DNA from: Alteromonadales bacterium alter-6D02
GTDB taxonomy: Bacteria; Pseudomonadota; Gammaproteobacteria; Enterobacterales; Psychrobiaceae
DNA length: 64,000 nt
Direction of reading: 5' to 3'
Assembly (NCBI GenBank): GCA_002835545.1
Contig: PIZK01000021.1
Coordinates: 62,001-126,000, forward strand
Shown here: one piece after another, positions 1 to 8,897 of the stretch
Layout of the letters: each line of letters opens with the position of its first letter
Numbering within the stretch: position 1 is the stretch's first letter
Position numbers and translations under genes: made by a program
The notes under the pieces: model-generated
Databases searched by the model: none
What the model was told of the DNA's origin: nothing
Seen by the model: the letters and a program-made list of their open reading frames with translations, nothing else

Positions 1-1024
1 GAACTATCTTCGCGTTTGGTAAGTAGTGTTGATAGTTTTCAACAAAGTCCGTCGGGCCGCCAAGTTTAGCAACCATCTTGCCAAATAACTCAGCCGCCTG
101 ACCGTTTACTAATACTTGATTAACCTTTTCACGAGCGTGCATTTCATTGTCGGCAAGGCCTGTGATGGTTAGCATTTCTGCGGCTAGAGCAACGGTCACT
201 TCATGTAAGCGAGGGTTATCCAATTCATTACGCAAATACTTAACTGCATCAACCATTTCAACCGCATTACCCGCACTTGCAGCAAGTAATTGATCCATGT
301 CGGTAATTAGGGCGCTAGTTTTGACCCCAGCCCCATTAGCTACGTGAACGATACTGTGCGCTAGCTCTTGTGCTTGAGGGAGTTCACTCATGAATGCACC
401 ATTGCCTGTCTTAACATCCATCACTAAAGCATCAAGACCTGCTGCCAACTTCTTCGCTAAGATAGAGGCGGTGATCAAAGGCACTGACTCAACGGTTGAT
501 GTCACGTCTCGAATGCCATAAAACCGCTTATCCGCAGGAGCTAAATCTCCAGTTTGACCAATAATAGCAACGCCAAGCTCTTTAACGGTATCACGAAATA
601 GTTGATTGCTCGGTACCGTGGTATAACCAGGAATGGAGTCGAACTTATCAAGTGTTCCTCCAGTATGTCCTAAACCACGTCCAGTGATCATTGGGACATA
701 ACCACCACAGGCAGCAACGATAGGGCCCAACGTTAAGCTGACCATATCACCCACACCACCCGTTGAGTGTTTATCAACCACAGGGCCATTTAAGTTAAGT
801 GACTGCCAATTTAACACAGTGCCGGAGTCCCGCATGCCTTTGGTTAAAGCAATACGCTCGTTCATGGTCATATTTTGAAAATAAGTTGCCATTGCAAAGG
901 CACCGATTTGCCCTTCACTAATTGAATCATTAGTAATGCCATCAACAAAAAAAGCAATTTCTTGCTCTGTTAGCTCTTGGCCATTGCGTTTACGGCGGAT
1001 AATTTCTTGTGGGAGAAATTCCAT
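1..1024 (-). CDS. deoA: Thymidine phosphorylase, 3' part missing at window edge
   Basis: Cleaves thymidine with phosphate to thymine and 2-deoxyribose-1-phosphate in the cytoplasm, feeding the deo salvage/catabolic route. The visible ~341 residues carry the phosphate-binding stretch KHSTGGVGD (residues 85-93) and the family signature [15 protein letters not shown] (about 114-128). The E. coli enzyme has about 440 residues, so roughly 100 C-terminal residues lie outside the window. The ATG at 1024 follows the deoC stop by 3 nt and is preceded by an AAGGA ribosome site inside the end of deoC, so the two genes are one operon. Homology is clear by eye; only the C-terminus cannot be judged. Confidence 0.95.
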   Translation of the reverse strand, partial: MEFLPQEIIRRKRNGQELTEQEIAFFVDGITNDSISEGQIGAFAMATYFQNMTMNERIALTKGMRDSGTVLNWQSLNLNGPVVDKHSTGGVGDMVSLTLGPIVAACGGYVPMITGRGLGHTGGTLDKFDSIPGYTTVPSNQLFRDTVKELGVAIIGQTGDLAPADKRFYGIRDVTSTVESVPLITASILAKKLAAGLDALVMDVKTGNGAFMSELPQAQELAHSIVHVANGAGVKTSALITDMDQLLAASAGNAVEMVDAVKYLRNELDNPRLHEVTVALAAEMLTITGLADNEMHAREKVNQVLVNGQAAELFGKMVAKLGGPTDFVENYQHYLPNAKIV

Positions 1025-1027
1025 TAA

Positions 1028-1798
1028 TTAGTATCCTTGTTGCTCTGAAGCTTGGCCTTTACCTAAAGTGCTTAGCAGGTTATCTAACAAGCTACTTGCA
1101 CCAAAACGGAAGTTCTCTGGTTTAATCCAGTCACTTGAAAGCAACGTTTCAGTCAATGTTAAATAATCTGCTACATCTTGTGCATTCTTCACGCCACCAG
1201 CGGCTTTAAAGCCACATTCACCACCAGTTTCTACAATTGCCTGTAGCATTTGCTCTGCTGCCTCTAAAGTTGCATTCACTGCTACCTTACCAGTCGATGT
1301 CTTAATAAAGTCAGCGCCTGCGGCAATAGCGATTAAGCTAGCTTCTTTGATTAACTCAGGGGATTTAATTTCACCAGTTTCTAAAATCACTTTTAAAATT
1401 GCTTTATCACCACAAGCTTCTTTACACGCTTTAACTAACTCATGGCCAACTTCACGATCACCCGCTAAAAATGCGCGATAAGGGAAAACAACATCAACCT
1501 CATCAGCGCCTAAAGCGACAGCCTGCTCGGTTTCTTTAACCGCTGTTGCAACATCGTTATTACCATGCGGAAAATTAGTTACTGTCGCGATAAGAATATC
1601 TGTGGACTTCAAGTCTTTAAGGGCTTGCTTTGCGGCAGGAATAAATTGAGGAAAAATACACACGGCAGCGGTTTTACCACCAGCACTTACCGCTTTTTGA
1701 CAAAGTTCAACAACCTTTTGGTCAGTATCATCTGCGCTCAATGTGGTTAAGTCCATTAACTGAATACCGTAATAAGCTGCGCGTTCTAGGTCTGTCAT
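1028..1798 (-). CDS. deoC: Deoxyribose-phosphate aldolase
   Basis: Class I aldolase that splits 2-deoxyribose-5-phosphate into acetaldehyde and glyceraldehyde-3-phosphate. The Schiff-base lysine lies in FIKTSTGK (K166), with the supporting D102 in [11 protein letters not shown] and K198 in GFKAAGG. I start at the ATG at 1798, which gives 256 residues (E. coli 259) and has GGAG 8 nt upstream. The open frame extends 25 codons further to 1873, but that part is unlike the family. It lies directly upstream of deoA, as in the enterobacterial deo operon; deoB and deoD are not next to it within this window. No obvious DeoR or CytR operator was recognised upstream. Confidence 0.96.
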   Translation of the reverse strand: MTDLERAAYYGIQLMDLTTLSADDTDQKVVELCQKAVSAGGKTAAVCIFPQFIPAAKQALKDLKSTDILIATVTNFPHGNNDVATAVKETEQAVALGADEVDVVFPYRAFLAGDREVGHELVKACKEACGDKAILKVILETGEIKSPELIKEASLIAIAAGADFIKTSTGKVAVNATLEAAEQMLQAIVETGGECGFKAAGGVKNAQDVADYLTLTETLLSSDWIKPENFRFGASSLLDNLLSTLGKGQASEQQGY

Positions 1799-1970
1799 CA
1801 GACGCTCCATAAATTTGTAAAAAACAGATAAATAACAACAATAATTATCGCTGCCAATAAAGTGGTGAGTCAAATCTAGCGGTATTTAGCTAACGTTACT
1901 TTTGCCGTGATCACATTTGTTATAAAAAGAATAACTAAGCGATGATTTTGCCTAAATAGTTTAAGCTTGA

Positions 1971-2729
1971 TCACAAAGCAAAAAGTGCACGGGATTGTTG
2001 CGAGGTTATATTTGCTACATCCGCTAAGCTCACCTGTTTAAGCTTAGCAATCGCGTGGGCGATTCTGGGAATATTTACTGGTGTGTTCAATTGACCTTGC
2101 TGACCATAAAGCGGCATATCTGGTGAGTCCGTTTCTAATAAGAAATGCTCTAGCTCTAGTGCTGTGACGGTACTTGCTAAGCGCTGCGCTCGCGGATAAG
2201 TAATCACGCCACCTAGGCCCAGTTTAAACCCCAATTTAATAAATTCATTCGCTTGAACCAAGCTGCCGCTAAAACCATGAATGACTCCAGCACGAGGAAG
2301 TTTAAAACGTCTTAATTGCTTTAATAAGGGATCATAGGCTTTATGAGCATGACAAATAACGGGTAATTCAAGCGTTTTTGCTAATTTTAGCTGCGCAACT
2401 AATACATCAAGCTGTTCGTTAATCGGCACTTCAATTGTACCATCGAGCCCAATCTCACCAATAGCCACAATGTCATTGCGTGACGCAGATGCTAAAGCGA
2501 TAAGCTCCGCAAGCTTATTATCCGACTCTAAGAAGTAGGGATGAATACCTAAAGCACCATAAAGTTGCGGATATGTTTGAGTGAGCTTTAATACTTTACG
2601 CCAATTATGCGCTGAAACACTCGGCACAACAAACGCCGAAACATCTTGCTCAAGAGCCGCAGCTAATACTGTATCAACGCTGCCTAAGCGCTCAAAATCG
2701 AGGTGACAATGACTATCAATAAACTCCAT
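1971..2729 (-). CDS. yjjV: TatD-family metal-dependent hydrolase, YjjV type
   Basis: Predicted metal-dependent deoxyribonuclease of the TatD amidohydrolase superfamily, cytoplasmic. Metal ligands are visible: H7 and H9 in DSHCHLD, E92 in GEIGLD, H127/H129 in VICHAHK, H151 in HGFSGS and D201 in LLETDSPDMP. Length (252 residues) and the blocks GVIHGFSGS and GGVITYPRA match E. coli YjjV better than TatD or YcfH. The gene lies about 170 bp upstream of deoC, and yjjV is also a deo neighbour in E. coli, which supports the assignment. The natural substrate of YjjV is not established; the DNase role is carried over from the family. Confidence 0.9.
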   Translation of the reverse strand: MEFIDSHCHLDFERLGSVDTVLAAALEQDVSAFVVPSVSAHNWRKVLKLTQTYPQLYGALGIHPYFLESDNKLAELIALASASRNDIVAIGEIGLDGTIEVPINEQLDVLVAQLKLAKTLELPVICHAHKAYDPLLKQLRRFKLPRAGVIHGFSGSLVQANEFIKLGFKLGLGGVITYPRAQRLASTVTALELEHFLLETDSPDMPLYGQQGQLNTPVNIPRIAHAIAKLKQVSLADVANITSQQSRALFAL

Positions 2730-2809
2730 AATACCTAACTAATAGAACTACCAAAGCTCAGTATATCCTATCACTACGAGACTAAAAATAGCGTGCCCTC
2801 TTCACTTCG

Positions 2810-3991
2810 TTAACTAGCGATAAAGTAGATGCCATAACCCACTATTAATGCCGGTACGGAGGAATATAATGTCGCCACCAATGCCGCTTTAGGAGCCAAA
2901 GCGATTGCAGGAAATAAAGCATCACCATCATTTGACATGGCATTAGCAATGAGGGCACTAAAGGGAACAATTCCTTGGATATATAGAGTAGTCACTAATA
3001 TTTGTGGACCGCAGCCCGGTAACAACCCAATCGCCATACCTATTAATGGGGCCAAAATAGCGTAGTTAGTAAACCACTGCCTTAAGTCTAAACCTAATAA
3101 GTTGACACAAAGTTCGTAAAATATAAAAGCAACAACAACCCAAGTTGTAACAAAGTGAGTATCTTGAATGACTTTATTTAATCGAGAGTAAGGGTCGGGC
3201 TTATCATCTTCACAAGCAAAGGCTTGGTAATCTTGCCCAGGGGATGCAATAGACCATAAACAAATAACAATAAAGGCCGAGACAGCGCCAAACCACACCA
3301 CATACTGCTCAATGGCTGGAGATATAACATCAAAATTAAATTGAAACGCAATCAATAAAGCTAAAACAAGAGAAGGGGTTAATAAAGTACGCCAAAAAGT
3401 TCTAGCCACCTTAAACCGCTTACTATCTTGAATGGCATGACAAGTATGAACAGGAATAGCTTTGGAGTTATCAGGCTGCAAGTAGTTTTCTGGATGAATA
3501 GCATTAACAACATACCCACATACCGCCCCAACCATTAGACCACTCACCATAATCATAACCCCTTCAATGGGTTTAGTCGCGAGTAACAAAAATGCAGCGT
3601 CGCCCATCGTCGCCACTAAAACCGCAACGACAGAACCAAAACTAGCCTGCCCTTTGGTAAACTGAGTAACAACAATAATAGCCCCACCACAACCGGGCAA
3701 AGCCCCTAGAAATGCGGCTAATGGTGCCTCAAAATGAGGGAAATTTTGCCTGACGTGAGCGAGTTCAAGCCATTGATAGCGCCCAACAAAGAAATAATAA
3801 AAGTAAAGTGTCGCAGCAACAAAGACACTGACCTGTAGAAACGCGTCAGCTAGCGATTGCAAAACAACATTTTGCATGCTGGGAATACAAGCAAGAATTA
3901 TCAAAGCCAATGGTAAAACTGTGCGCTTTATTGCTAGAGGAAATGTAATGCGCTGCAATCGCAGTCGTAACGGGTCAGTTGTTGTGTTCAT
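2810..3991 (-). CDS. Putative ~10-TM manganese/heavy-metal transporter (ArsP_2-like)
   Basis: Hydrophobic polytopic membrane protein of about 393 residues. It has two similar halves, each with an LPGCG motif: LPGCGGAIIV near residue 98 and LPGCGPQILV near residue 324 (counted from the start chosen here). Each motif is followed about 30 residues later by an acidic M(G/N)DAxF-like segment (ATMGDAAFLL and SNDGDALFPA). This fits families labelled putative manganese transporter or 10-TM heavy-metal exporter. The frame is open to a GTG at 4030 and an ATG at 4024, but both lie inside the large Fur-like palindrome at 4012-4051. I therefore prefer the ATG at 3991, just downstream of it. Metal-responsive control is inferred from that palindrome; ion and direction of transport are not proven. 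Confidence 0.75.
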   Translation of the reverse strand: MNTTTDPLRLRLQRITFPLAIKRTVLPLALIILACIPSMQNVVLQSLADAFLQVSVFVAATLYFYYFFVGRYQWLELAHVRQNFPHFEAPLAAFLGALPGCGGAIIVVTQFTKGQASFGSVVAVLVATMGDAAFLLLATKPIEGVMIMVSGLMVGAVCGYVVNAIHPENYLQPDNSKAIPVHTCHAIQDSKRFKVARTFWRTLLTPSLVLALLIAFQFNFDVISPAIEQYVVWFGAVSAFIVICLWSIASPGQDYQAFACEDDKPDPYSRLNKVIQDTHFVTTWVVVAFIFYELCVNLLGLDLRQWFTNYAILAPLIGMAIGLLPGCGPQILVTTLYIQGIVPFSALIANAMSNDGDALFPAIALAPKAALVATLYSSVPALIVGYGIYFIAS

Positions 3992-4011
3992 ACACACCAC
4001 ACAGTTAGTGT

Positions 4012-4051
4012 TAATAATTCTCATTAACACTACAGTTAATGAGAATTATTA
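4012..4051 (-). promoter_or_regulatory. Perfect 17-bp-arm palindrome with Fur-like boxes
   Basis: Arms at 4012-4028 and 4035-4051 are exact reverse complements separated by 6 nt. Each arm contains AATAATTCTCATTA, close to classical Fur boxes with a TAATTCTCATT core. The element sits just upstream of the start chosen for the metal transporter on the minus strand. A double Fur (or Fur-family Mur) operator is the simplest reading; a leader-RNA hairpin is an alternative, since transcribed it would form a 17-bp stem. Confidence 0.7.
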
Positions 4052-4077
4052 TCAATACTTAAGTGAGGCATTTAATC

Positions 4078-4117
4078 AAAAAAAATCCGAAGTTGCTAAG
4101 AGCTAACTTCGGATTTC
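4078..4117 (-). terminator. Rho-independent terminator after prfC
   Basis: On the minus strand the stem AAATCCGAAGTT / AACTTCGGATTT is followed by a run of eight T, about 42 nt past the prfC stop codon. It lies between prfC and the palindrome of the metal transporter gene. Confidence 0.85.
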
Positions 4118-4158
4118 ATCGACTCAGAGAGCCTTAGAACCAATCATACTTAATTTAA

Positions 4159-5739
4159 TTAGTTTTCACGTGTCTCACGGAAAGTAATTTCAGGGTAACG
4201 CTCATAAGCTAAGTTTAAATTAACTCGTGTCGGCGCGATGTAAGTTAAGTTATCACCACCATCAAGCGCTAGGTTATCGTAAGCTTTCTTTTTAAACTTC
4301 TCTAATGCAACGTTATCATCGCAGCTAATCCAACGGGCTGTCGCTACGCTAATTGGTTCATAGATAGCTTCTACTTTATACTCTGCACGAAGGCGCGCAA
4401 CAACCACTTCAAACTGAAGTATACCCACAGCGCCTAAGATTAATTCATTTGAGCGTAACGGTCTAAAGACCTGTACAGCGCCCTCTTCCGATAGTTGAAT
4501 CAAACCTTTTTGTAGCTGTTTCATCTTCAAAGGATCTTTTAATAAGATCCGACGGAACATCTCTGGAGCAAAGTTAGGGATACCAGTGTATTTAAGCTTT
4601 TCACCTTGAGTGAAAGTATCACCAATTTGAATCGTTCCGTGATTGTGTAGACCAATGATATCACCTGCAACCGCACCATCGGCTTGAGCACGGTCACCCG
4701 CCATGAAAGTAAGTGCATCAGAGACATTAATATCTTTACCAATACGGACATGATTCATTTTCATGCCTTTTTTATACTCGCCTGAACAAACGCGCATAAA
4801 TGCAATACGGTCACGATGTTTAGGATCCATGTTTGCCTGAATCTTAAACACGAAGCCTGTGAACTTCTCTTCCGTTGCTTCAACCTCACGCTGTTCCGCA
4901 ATACGATTAACTGGTGCTGGAGCCCAATTAACGATGCCATCAAGCATATGGTCGACACCAAAGTTACCCATCGCGGTACCAAAGTAAACCGGGGTTAGTT
5001 GACCTGCTAAGAACATTTCTAGATCGAAAGGATTACAAGCACCTTCGATAAGTTCCATTGATTCACGCAATTCTTCAGCGTAATGACCAATGGCTTCATC
5101 TAATTCAGGGTTATCTAACCCTTTAATCACCCGTTTTTCTTGAATCGTGTGACCCTGACCTGTTTTATAGAGAACTGTCTCTTGAGTTAGCAGGTTATAA
5201 ATTCCCTTGAATTCTTTACCCATACCAATTGGCCAAGTGATCGGTGCACAAGCAATATCAAGGACATCTTCAACTTCATCCATCAGCTCAATAGGATCAC
5301 GTGTATCGCGATCTAGCTTATTCATAAACGTCACGATAGGTGTGGTACGTAAACGCGTAACTTCCATCAGTTTAATCGTTCGAGCTTCTACACCCTTTGC
5401 TGCATCAATCACCATTAAACATGAATCAACGGCAGTTAAGGTACGATAAGTATCTTCCGAGAAATCTTCGTGTCCAGGGGTATCAAGTAGATTAACTAAA
5501 CAGTTTTTGTAAGGGAATTGCATTACCGATGTGGTTACTGAAATACCACGCTCTTTTTCCATTTCCATCCAGTCAGATTTAGCATGCTGGCCAGACTTTT
5601 TACCTTTAACTGTACCCGCTTTTTGTAGGGCTTGTCCGAATAATAAGACCTTCTCAGTGATGGTCGTTTTACCCGCATCGGGGTGCGATATAATCGCAAA
5701 AGTACGGCGTTTATTCACCGAATCAGCAAAGGTTGTCAT
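4159..5739 (-). CDS. prfC: Peptide chain release factor 3 (GTPase)
   Basis: Translational GTPase that recycles RF1/RF2 from the ribosome after peptide release. G-domain motifs are complete: SHPDAGKTT (18-26), DTPGH (86-90) and NKLD (140-143). The switch I region with [10 protein letters not shown] is also present. At 526 residues it matches E. coli RF3 (529). The ATG at 5739 begins [20 protein letters not shown], typical of the family. It is transcribed alone and ends in a strong hairpin terminator at 4078-4117. In E. coli prfC also lies close to holD-rimI and yjjV, as here. Confidence 0.97.
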   Translation of the reverse strand: MTTFADSVNKRRTFAIISHPDAGKTTITEKVLLFGQALQKAGTVKGKKSGQHAKSDWMEMEKERGISVTTSVMQFPYKNCLVNLLDTPGHEDFSEDTYRTLTAVDSCLMVIDAAKGVEARTIKLMEVTRLRTTPIVTFMNKLDRDTRDPIELMDEVEDVLDIACAPITWPIGMGKEFKGIYNLLTQETVLYKTGQGHTIQEKRVIKGLDNPELDEAIGHYAEELRESMELIEGACNPFDLEMFLAGQLTPVYFGTAMGNFGVDHMLDGIVNWAPAPVNRIAEQREVEATEEKFTGFVFKIQANMDPKHRDRIAFMRVCSGEYKKGMKMNHVRIGKDINVSDALTFMAGDRAQADGAVAGDIIGLHNHGTIQIGDTFTQGEKLKYTGIPNFAPEMFRRILLKDPLKMKQLQKGLIQLSEEGAVQVFRPLRSNELILGAVGILQFEVVVARLRAEYKVEAIYEPISVATARWISCDDNVALEKFKKKAYDNLALDGGDNLTYIAPTRVNLNLAYERYPEITFRETREN

Positions 5740-5888
5740 AAAAATCTCTAACGTTAAGCGTAATTAATATATTGCGCGCGATTATAACGGATTTTAAACA
5801 ACAATGTGTGATGTTTTCCCCACAACCAATAAAACGCGCGTTTAAAAACACATTGACCAGTAAGCTTTTTGTGCTAACTTAATAGCTC

Positions 5889-6111
5889 ATACCAACGCCT
5901 TTAATTAAGAGATCAGTTTAAGAGAGCAATTTTGTAACGAGGATGAACGGGGTAGCGCACAGGTTCGACATTCCAACTGAACCGAAGTGCCGACATCCAG
6001 TTCGGCAAGGTATTATTATCCTATATTGTTATTCCATAGAGATAAGAAATAACGCTGCTATCATTCGTTTAGACCGTGAAAAATGATTCAAGTTATTAGT
6101 GAAATTGGTAT
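5889..6111. repeat. MITE-like element, copy 1 (ATACCAA ends)
   Basis: Most of the ~400 bp gap between prfC and the SCP2 gene is bounded by ATACCAA at 5889 and its inverse TTGGTAT ending at 6111. The imperfect inverted ends continue inward for about 20 bp, with a TTAATTAAG-like block on the left side. A related element is at 29625-29765, where the left end continues in the same way (TTAATTAAG, then a nearby CCAGTTT versus TCAGTTT here). No ORF is visible inside. The assignment rests on two diverged copies, so it is tentative. Confidence 0.45.
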
Positions 6112-6147
6112 CACTATATTTAAAATTAAAACAATAAAAGGATAGCT

Positions 6148-6459
6148 ATGTCGATAGTCGCAGAATATACAGAAATTTTAGGTCGTAAATTCAATTCACA
6201 AGCCGCAGCGGGAGTTAATGAAGTATTCCAGTTTGATTTAGAAGGAGAGTTATTTCATTTAATCATTGCGGATGCTAAGTTTGAGCTCGTTGAAGGCGAA
6301 CACCAAGACCCATCTGTCACCCTAATATTAAAAAGCTCAACCTTAAAAGGGCTATTAGACGGCAGTGTTAATGGCATGACCGCCTTTATGATGGGTAAAG
6401 TTAAAGCGGTTGGTGATATGATGCTAGCAACCAAACTACCACAACTTTTCCCTGCTTAA
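6148..6459 (+). CDS. SCP2 sterol-binding domain protein
   Basis: Small single-domain protein of 103 residues of the SCP2 (sterol carrier) fold. The pattern FQFDLEGE followed by DPSVTLILKSSTLKGLLDG and a closing GKVKAVGDMMLATKLPQLF is typical of bacterial SCP2 proteins, which bind lipids or acyl chains in a hydrophobic tunnel. There is no signal peptide, so it is likely cytoplasmic. AAAGGAT lies 7-8 nt before the ATG. It is convergent with rimI, 7 bp apart. The ligand and cellular role are unknown. Confidence 0.85.
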   Translation: MSIVAEYTEILGRKFNSQAAAGVNEVFQFDLEGELFHLIIADAKFELVEGEHQDPSVTLILKSSTLKGLLDGSVNGMTAFMMGKVKAVGDMMLATKLPQLFPA

Positions 6460-6466
6460 GCTAAGA

Positions 6467-6916
6467 TTAACCAAATGAAAAGTAGCTCATGATGATGGCA
6501 TCTTCATGCCCTGTTTCCGTCGGGTAATAGTTGACCCGGCGATCGACCTCATTAAAGTCTAACGATTGATAGAGCTTATGTGCGCTATGGTTAGACTCTC
6601 TCACTTCTAGCCAACAACTCATTGCACCGCGTGACTTAGCCGCTTCAATATAATGCGTCAATAATTGTTTACCTAATCCTTGGCCTTGAAATGTAGGGGC
6701 TACACAAATCTCAATTAGCGATGACTCGTCTAATACATATTCGCCAATATAAAATCCCGCAACAACGCCTTCAACTAAAACCATCGCATTAAAATAACGT
6801 TTCGATAAACACGACTCCATCACTGTTCGAGACATGGGGTGTGATTGAGCGGCTTGTTCGATTGGATAAACAGTATCGATATCAGCTTGGGAAAAAGTGG
6901 AAAAAACAACGCTCAT
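6467..6916 (-). CDS. rimI: Ribosomal protein S18 alanine N-acetyltransferase
   Basis: GNAT acetyltransferase that modifies the N-terminal alanine of ribosomal protein S18. The acetyl-CoA P-loop QGQGLGK is at residues 77-83, preceded by the beta-4 segment LIEICVAP. The later block WLEVRESNHSAHKLYQSLDF is characteristic of RimI. It has 149 residues, as E. coli (148). Its start overlaps the end of holD by 4 nt, and the holD-rimI pairing is conserved in gammaproteobacteria, which supports RimI over other GNAT members. Confidence 0.93.
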   Translation of the reverse strand: MSVVFSTFSQADIDTVYPIEQAAQSHPMSRTVMESCLSKRYFNAMVLVEGVVAGFYIGEYVLDESSLIEICVAPTFQGQGLGKQLLTHYIEAAKSRGAMSCWLEVRESNHSAHKLYQSLDFNEVDRRVNYYPTETGHEDAIIMSYFSFG

Positions 6917-7302
6917 CGATAGATCTCACAAAGGTGTTGCCATAGTTGCTGCTTTAACTGGGCATCTGAAAATAATGTCGCTAATGGCGGTAATTGAAGT
7001 AGTGGTGCTTGATAACTGACTAAGTCATTACTTTCACTTTCAACCCACTCAATTTCAATATCATTATCAGCGGCATGCTGTTGACAGTAGTCTATTGCTA
7101 ACGTTAATTGCGCAACTAATTCAGGCGCTGACTCCACGACAGTAACGTTATCTATCACGTCACTCGCCACTACAGGTAAGTCATGCTTGGCTGTAGAACC
7201 AATGCGGTCATGGCTATAGCGATATTCAGGTTTTAGTTGCCACTGTTCAATCCCTAAGGCATCGAGACACTTTAATTGCAACGCAGAAAAAGGTTGAGTC
7301 AT
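6913..7302 (-). CDS. holD: DNA polymerase III psi subunit
   Basis: Psi bridges the chi subunit and the clamp loader of the replicative polymerase and stabilises SSB contacts. The N-terminus LKCLDALGIEQWQL fits the short psi helix that binds the clamp loader, with the LGI-QW motif shared with E. coli psi. The end LWQHLCEIYR resembles its LWQQICTYE. At 129 residues it is slightly shorter than E. coli HolD (137). HolD diverges quickly, so the call leans on these two motifs plus the 4-nt overlap with rimI. Confidence 0.88.
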   Translation of the reverse strand: MTQPFSALQLKCLDALGIEQWQLKPEYRYSHDRIGSTAKHDLPVVASDVIDNVTVVESAPELVAQLTLAIDYCQQHAADNDIEIEWVESESNDLVSYQAPLLQLPPLATLFSDAQLKQQLWQHLCEIYR

Positions 7303-7405
7303 TTTGTTATATACAGAAATTTAATTGAGTAGATACTACAAGAAATAATTAAAATTAAAAGTGATTTAATTAGGAAGATACTATGAAGATATTCTAGAAA
7401 AGAAT

Positions 7406-7481
7406 TGGCAGGGGTGGAGAGATTCGAACTCCCAACCGTCGGATTTGGAATCCGCTGCTCTGCCGTTAGAGCTACACCCCT
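7406..7481 (-). tRNA. tRNA-Trp (CCA anticodon)
   Basis: 76-nt cloverleaf on the minus strand with acceptor AGGGGTG/CACCCCT, loop TTCCAAA giving anticodon CCA, T-arm GGGAGTTCGAATCTCTCC and an encoded 3' CCA. Closely resembles E. coli tRNA-Trp. It stands alone, between holD and a hypothetical gene. Confidence 0.97.
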
Positions 7482-7670
7482 TTGGAACGAAACGAATCAT
7501 ACATAAGCCAATGGGTAAGGTAAAGCGCTTTTTTAAAATAAATCAATCAAGCGTACTTTTTTCAAACAACTTGATATAAAAAACAACGAACCATTGCCAA
7601 AGAGCGCTTACCAATAGCTTTACACTAAGGTTTAAGTGGCTTTGTTTCAGTGCAGTTTACCTTGGTAATA

Positions 7671-7697
7671 AAAAAGCCCGTTACAAAAACGGGCTTT
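7671..7697 (-). terminator. Rho-independent terminator
   Basis: Stem AAAGCCCGTT / AACGGGCTTT with a 5-nt loop followed by six T on the minus strand, 31 nt after the stop of the hypothetical gene at 7728. Confidence 0.88.
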
Positions 7698-7727
7698 CTA
7701 GAAATATTGAGTACTGACCACTCAAGG

Positions 7728-8342
7728 TTAAGCAACATTCATTTCAACGTTCACTTTCGAGTCACTTTTTGCCGGTTCAGCGACATCGGCTTGATAGTTT
7801 ATCGTAACCTCGGCCATAGGCTCTTTGCTCTGCGGGTTTTCCTGCTCCGCTTCTTTGGCTTCAGCCGCAGCAGAGGGTGGCACGGTTAATAATTCATTGA
7901 GCATTGGCAACTGATGCATATAAAAAGACGTATTATACCCACTATTGCCTTTAGGCAACGCATCAACAAATAGACTCAGTCGTTCGCTCAATACGTCTGA
8001 TTGAGGGTGGTCATGAATAAAACTTGATAATGCACTAAAGCTTTCATTAATTCGGTCAATAGCAAAGGCAAAAGCTTTAACACTGGCACCATCAATTGCT
8101 TGATAGACAAAAAAGTTATTAGCAACCGCATACAACCGGGTACGGGAGTTACTATCAACCCCTGCTAACTCGGCAATATTTTCTACAACTAGCTTATAAT
8201 TTGCTTTAATGTCACTCACTTGATTAGTTAAGCGACTCTTTTCCTTCTTTAGTTTTTCTTTTCGTTGATGTTCAATGAAAAAGTAAGCTAACAACAACGT
8301 CATTAGTGATAAAAAAGCTACGATAGCCACAATAGATGACAT
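7728..8342 (-). CDS. Hypothetical membrane-anchored protein
   Basis: I do not recognise this 204-residue protein. Residues 1-24 form one hydrophobic helix, followed by a highly charged lysine/glutamate stretch (about 25-40) predicted as a short coiled coil. A mostly helical middle part follows, and then an acidic low-complexity tail rich in A, E and P from about residue 155. The topology suggests an inner-membrane anchor with a cytoplasmic body. It is transcribed alone and followed by a strong terminator. No catalytic motif is visible, so no function is proposed. Confidence 0.75.
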   Translation of the reverse strand: MSSIVAIVAFLSLMTLLLAYFFIEHQRKEKLKKEKSRLTNQVSDIKANYKLVVENIAELAGVDSNSRTRLYAVANNFFVYQAIDGASVKAFAFAIDRINESFSALSSFIHDHPQSDVLSERLSLFVDALPKGNSGYNTSFYMHQLPMLNELLTVPPSAAAEAKEAEQENPQSKEPMAEVTINYQADVAEPAKSDSKVNVEMNVA

Positions 8343-8636
8343 AACAACCCTATACGTCCATGACGAACCTATGACAAGATTAAGTTACTAAAAATCAATC
8401 ATTAGTTCGTTAATTATTTTTATGGCTCAACTTTATCACAAGCTATCACTTTTTGTAGCGAATAATTCTCAATCTTATAAAAAACAGAAGCAGCAATAAA
8501 AATTAACTTATTTCTCATAATTTAGCTTGCCATTAACCACATCAATAAAGGTATAATGTATGCAATTTAATTACTTTATTCGCTGACTAGCTATCTATAC
8601 TCTAGTGGTTAGCTTTTTCTCAATAGGGTTATACTC

Positions 8637-8855
8637 ATGAATAGTGCTACTTGTCCCATCTGTCAGCAACAAAATGCCTGTGGTGCTCAACAGACGTCTT
8701 GTTGGTGCTTTGAAGTGAAAGTTCCCACTGAGCTTATAGCTCTATTACCTAAACATTTCACTCACAAACAATGTATTTGTCAGCAATGTGTTAATGACTT
8801 TAAGCACGATCCTCTGCTAATTGAACGCAAGCTAGCTGAAATAAAAGCACCTTAA
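8637..8855 (+). CDS. Cysteine-rich CWC-family protein
   Basis: 72-residue protein with eight cysteines at positions 6, 9, 15, 22, 24, 46, 48 and 51. They include the CWC triplet (22-24) that names the family and two CxxC-type pairs, so metal binding is likely though not shown. Small and without a signal peptide, hence probably cytoplasmic. AGGG lies about 9 nt upstream of the ATG. It is followed 42 nt later by the MFS transporter gene on the same strand, so the two may be co-transcribed. Biological role unknown. Confidence 0.8.
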   Translation: MNSATCPICQQQNACGAQQTSCWCFEVKVPTELIALLPKHFTHKQCICQQCVNDFKHDPLLIERKLAEIKAP

Positions 8856-8897
8856 ACTCCCTCATACTTTAGCAACCCCTTCACCACAGGTGCTTTC

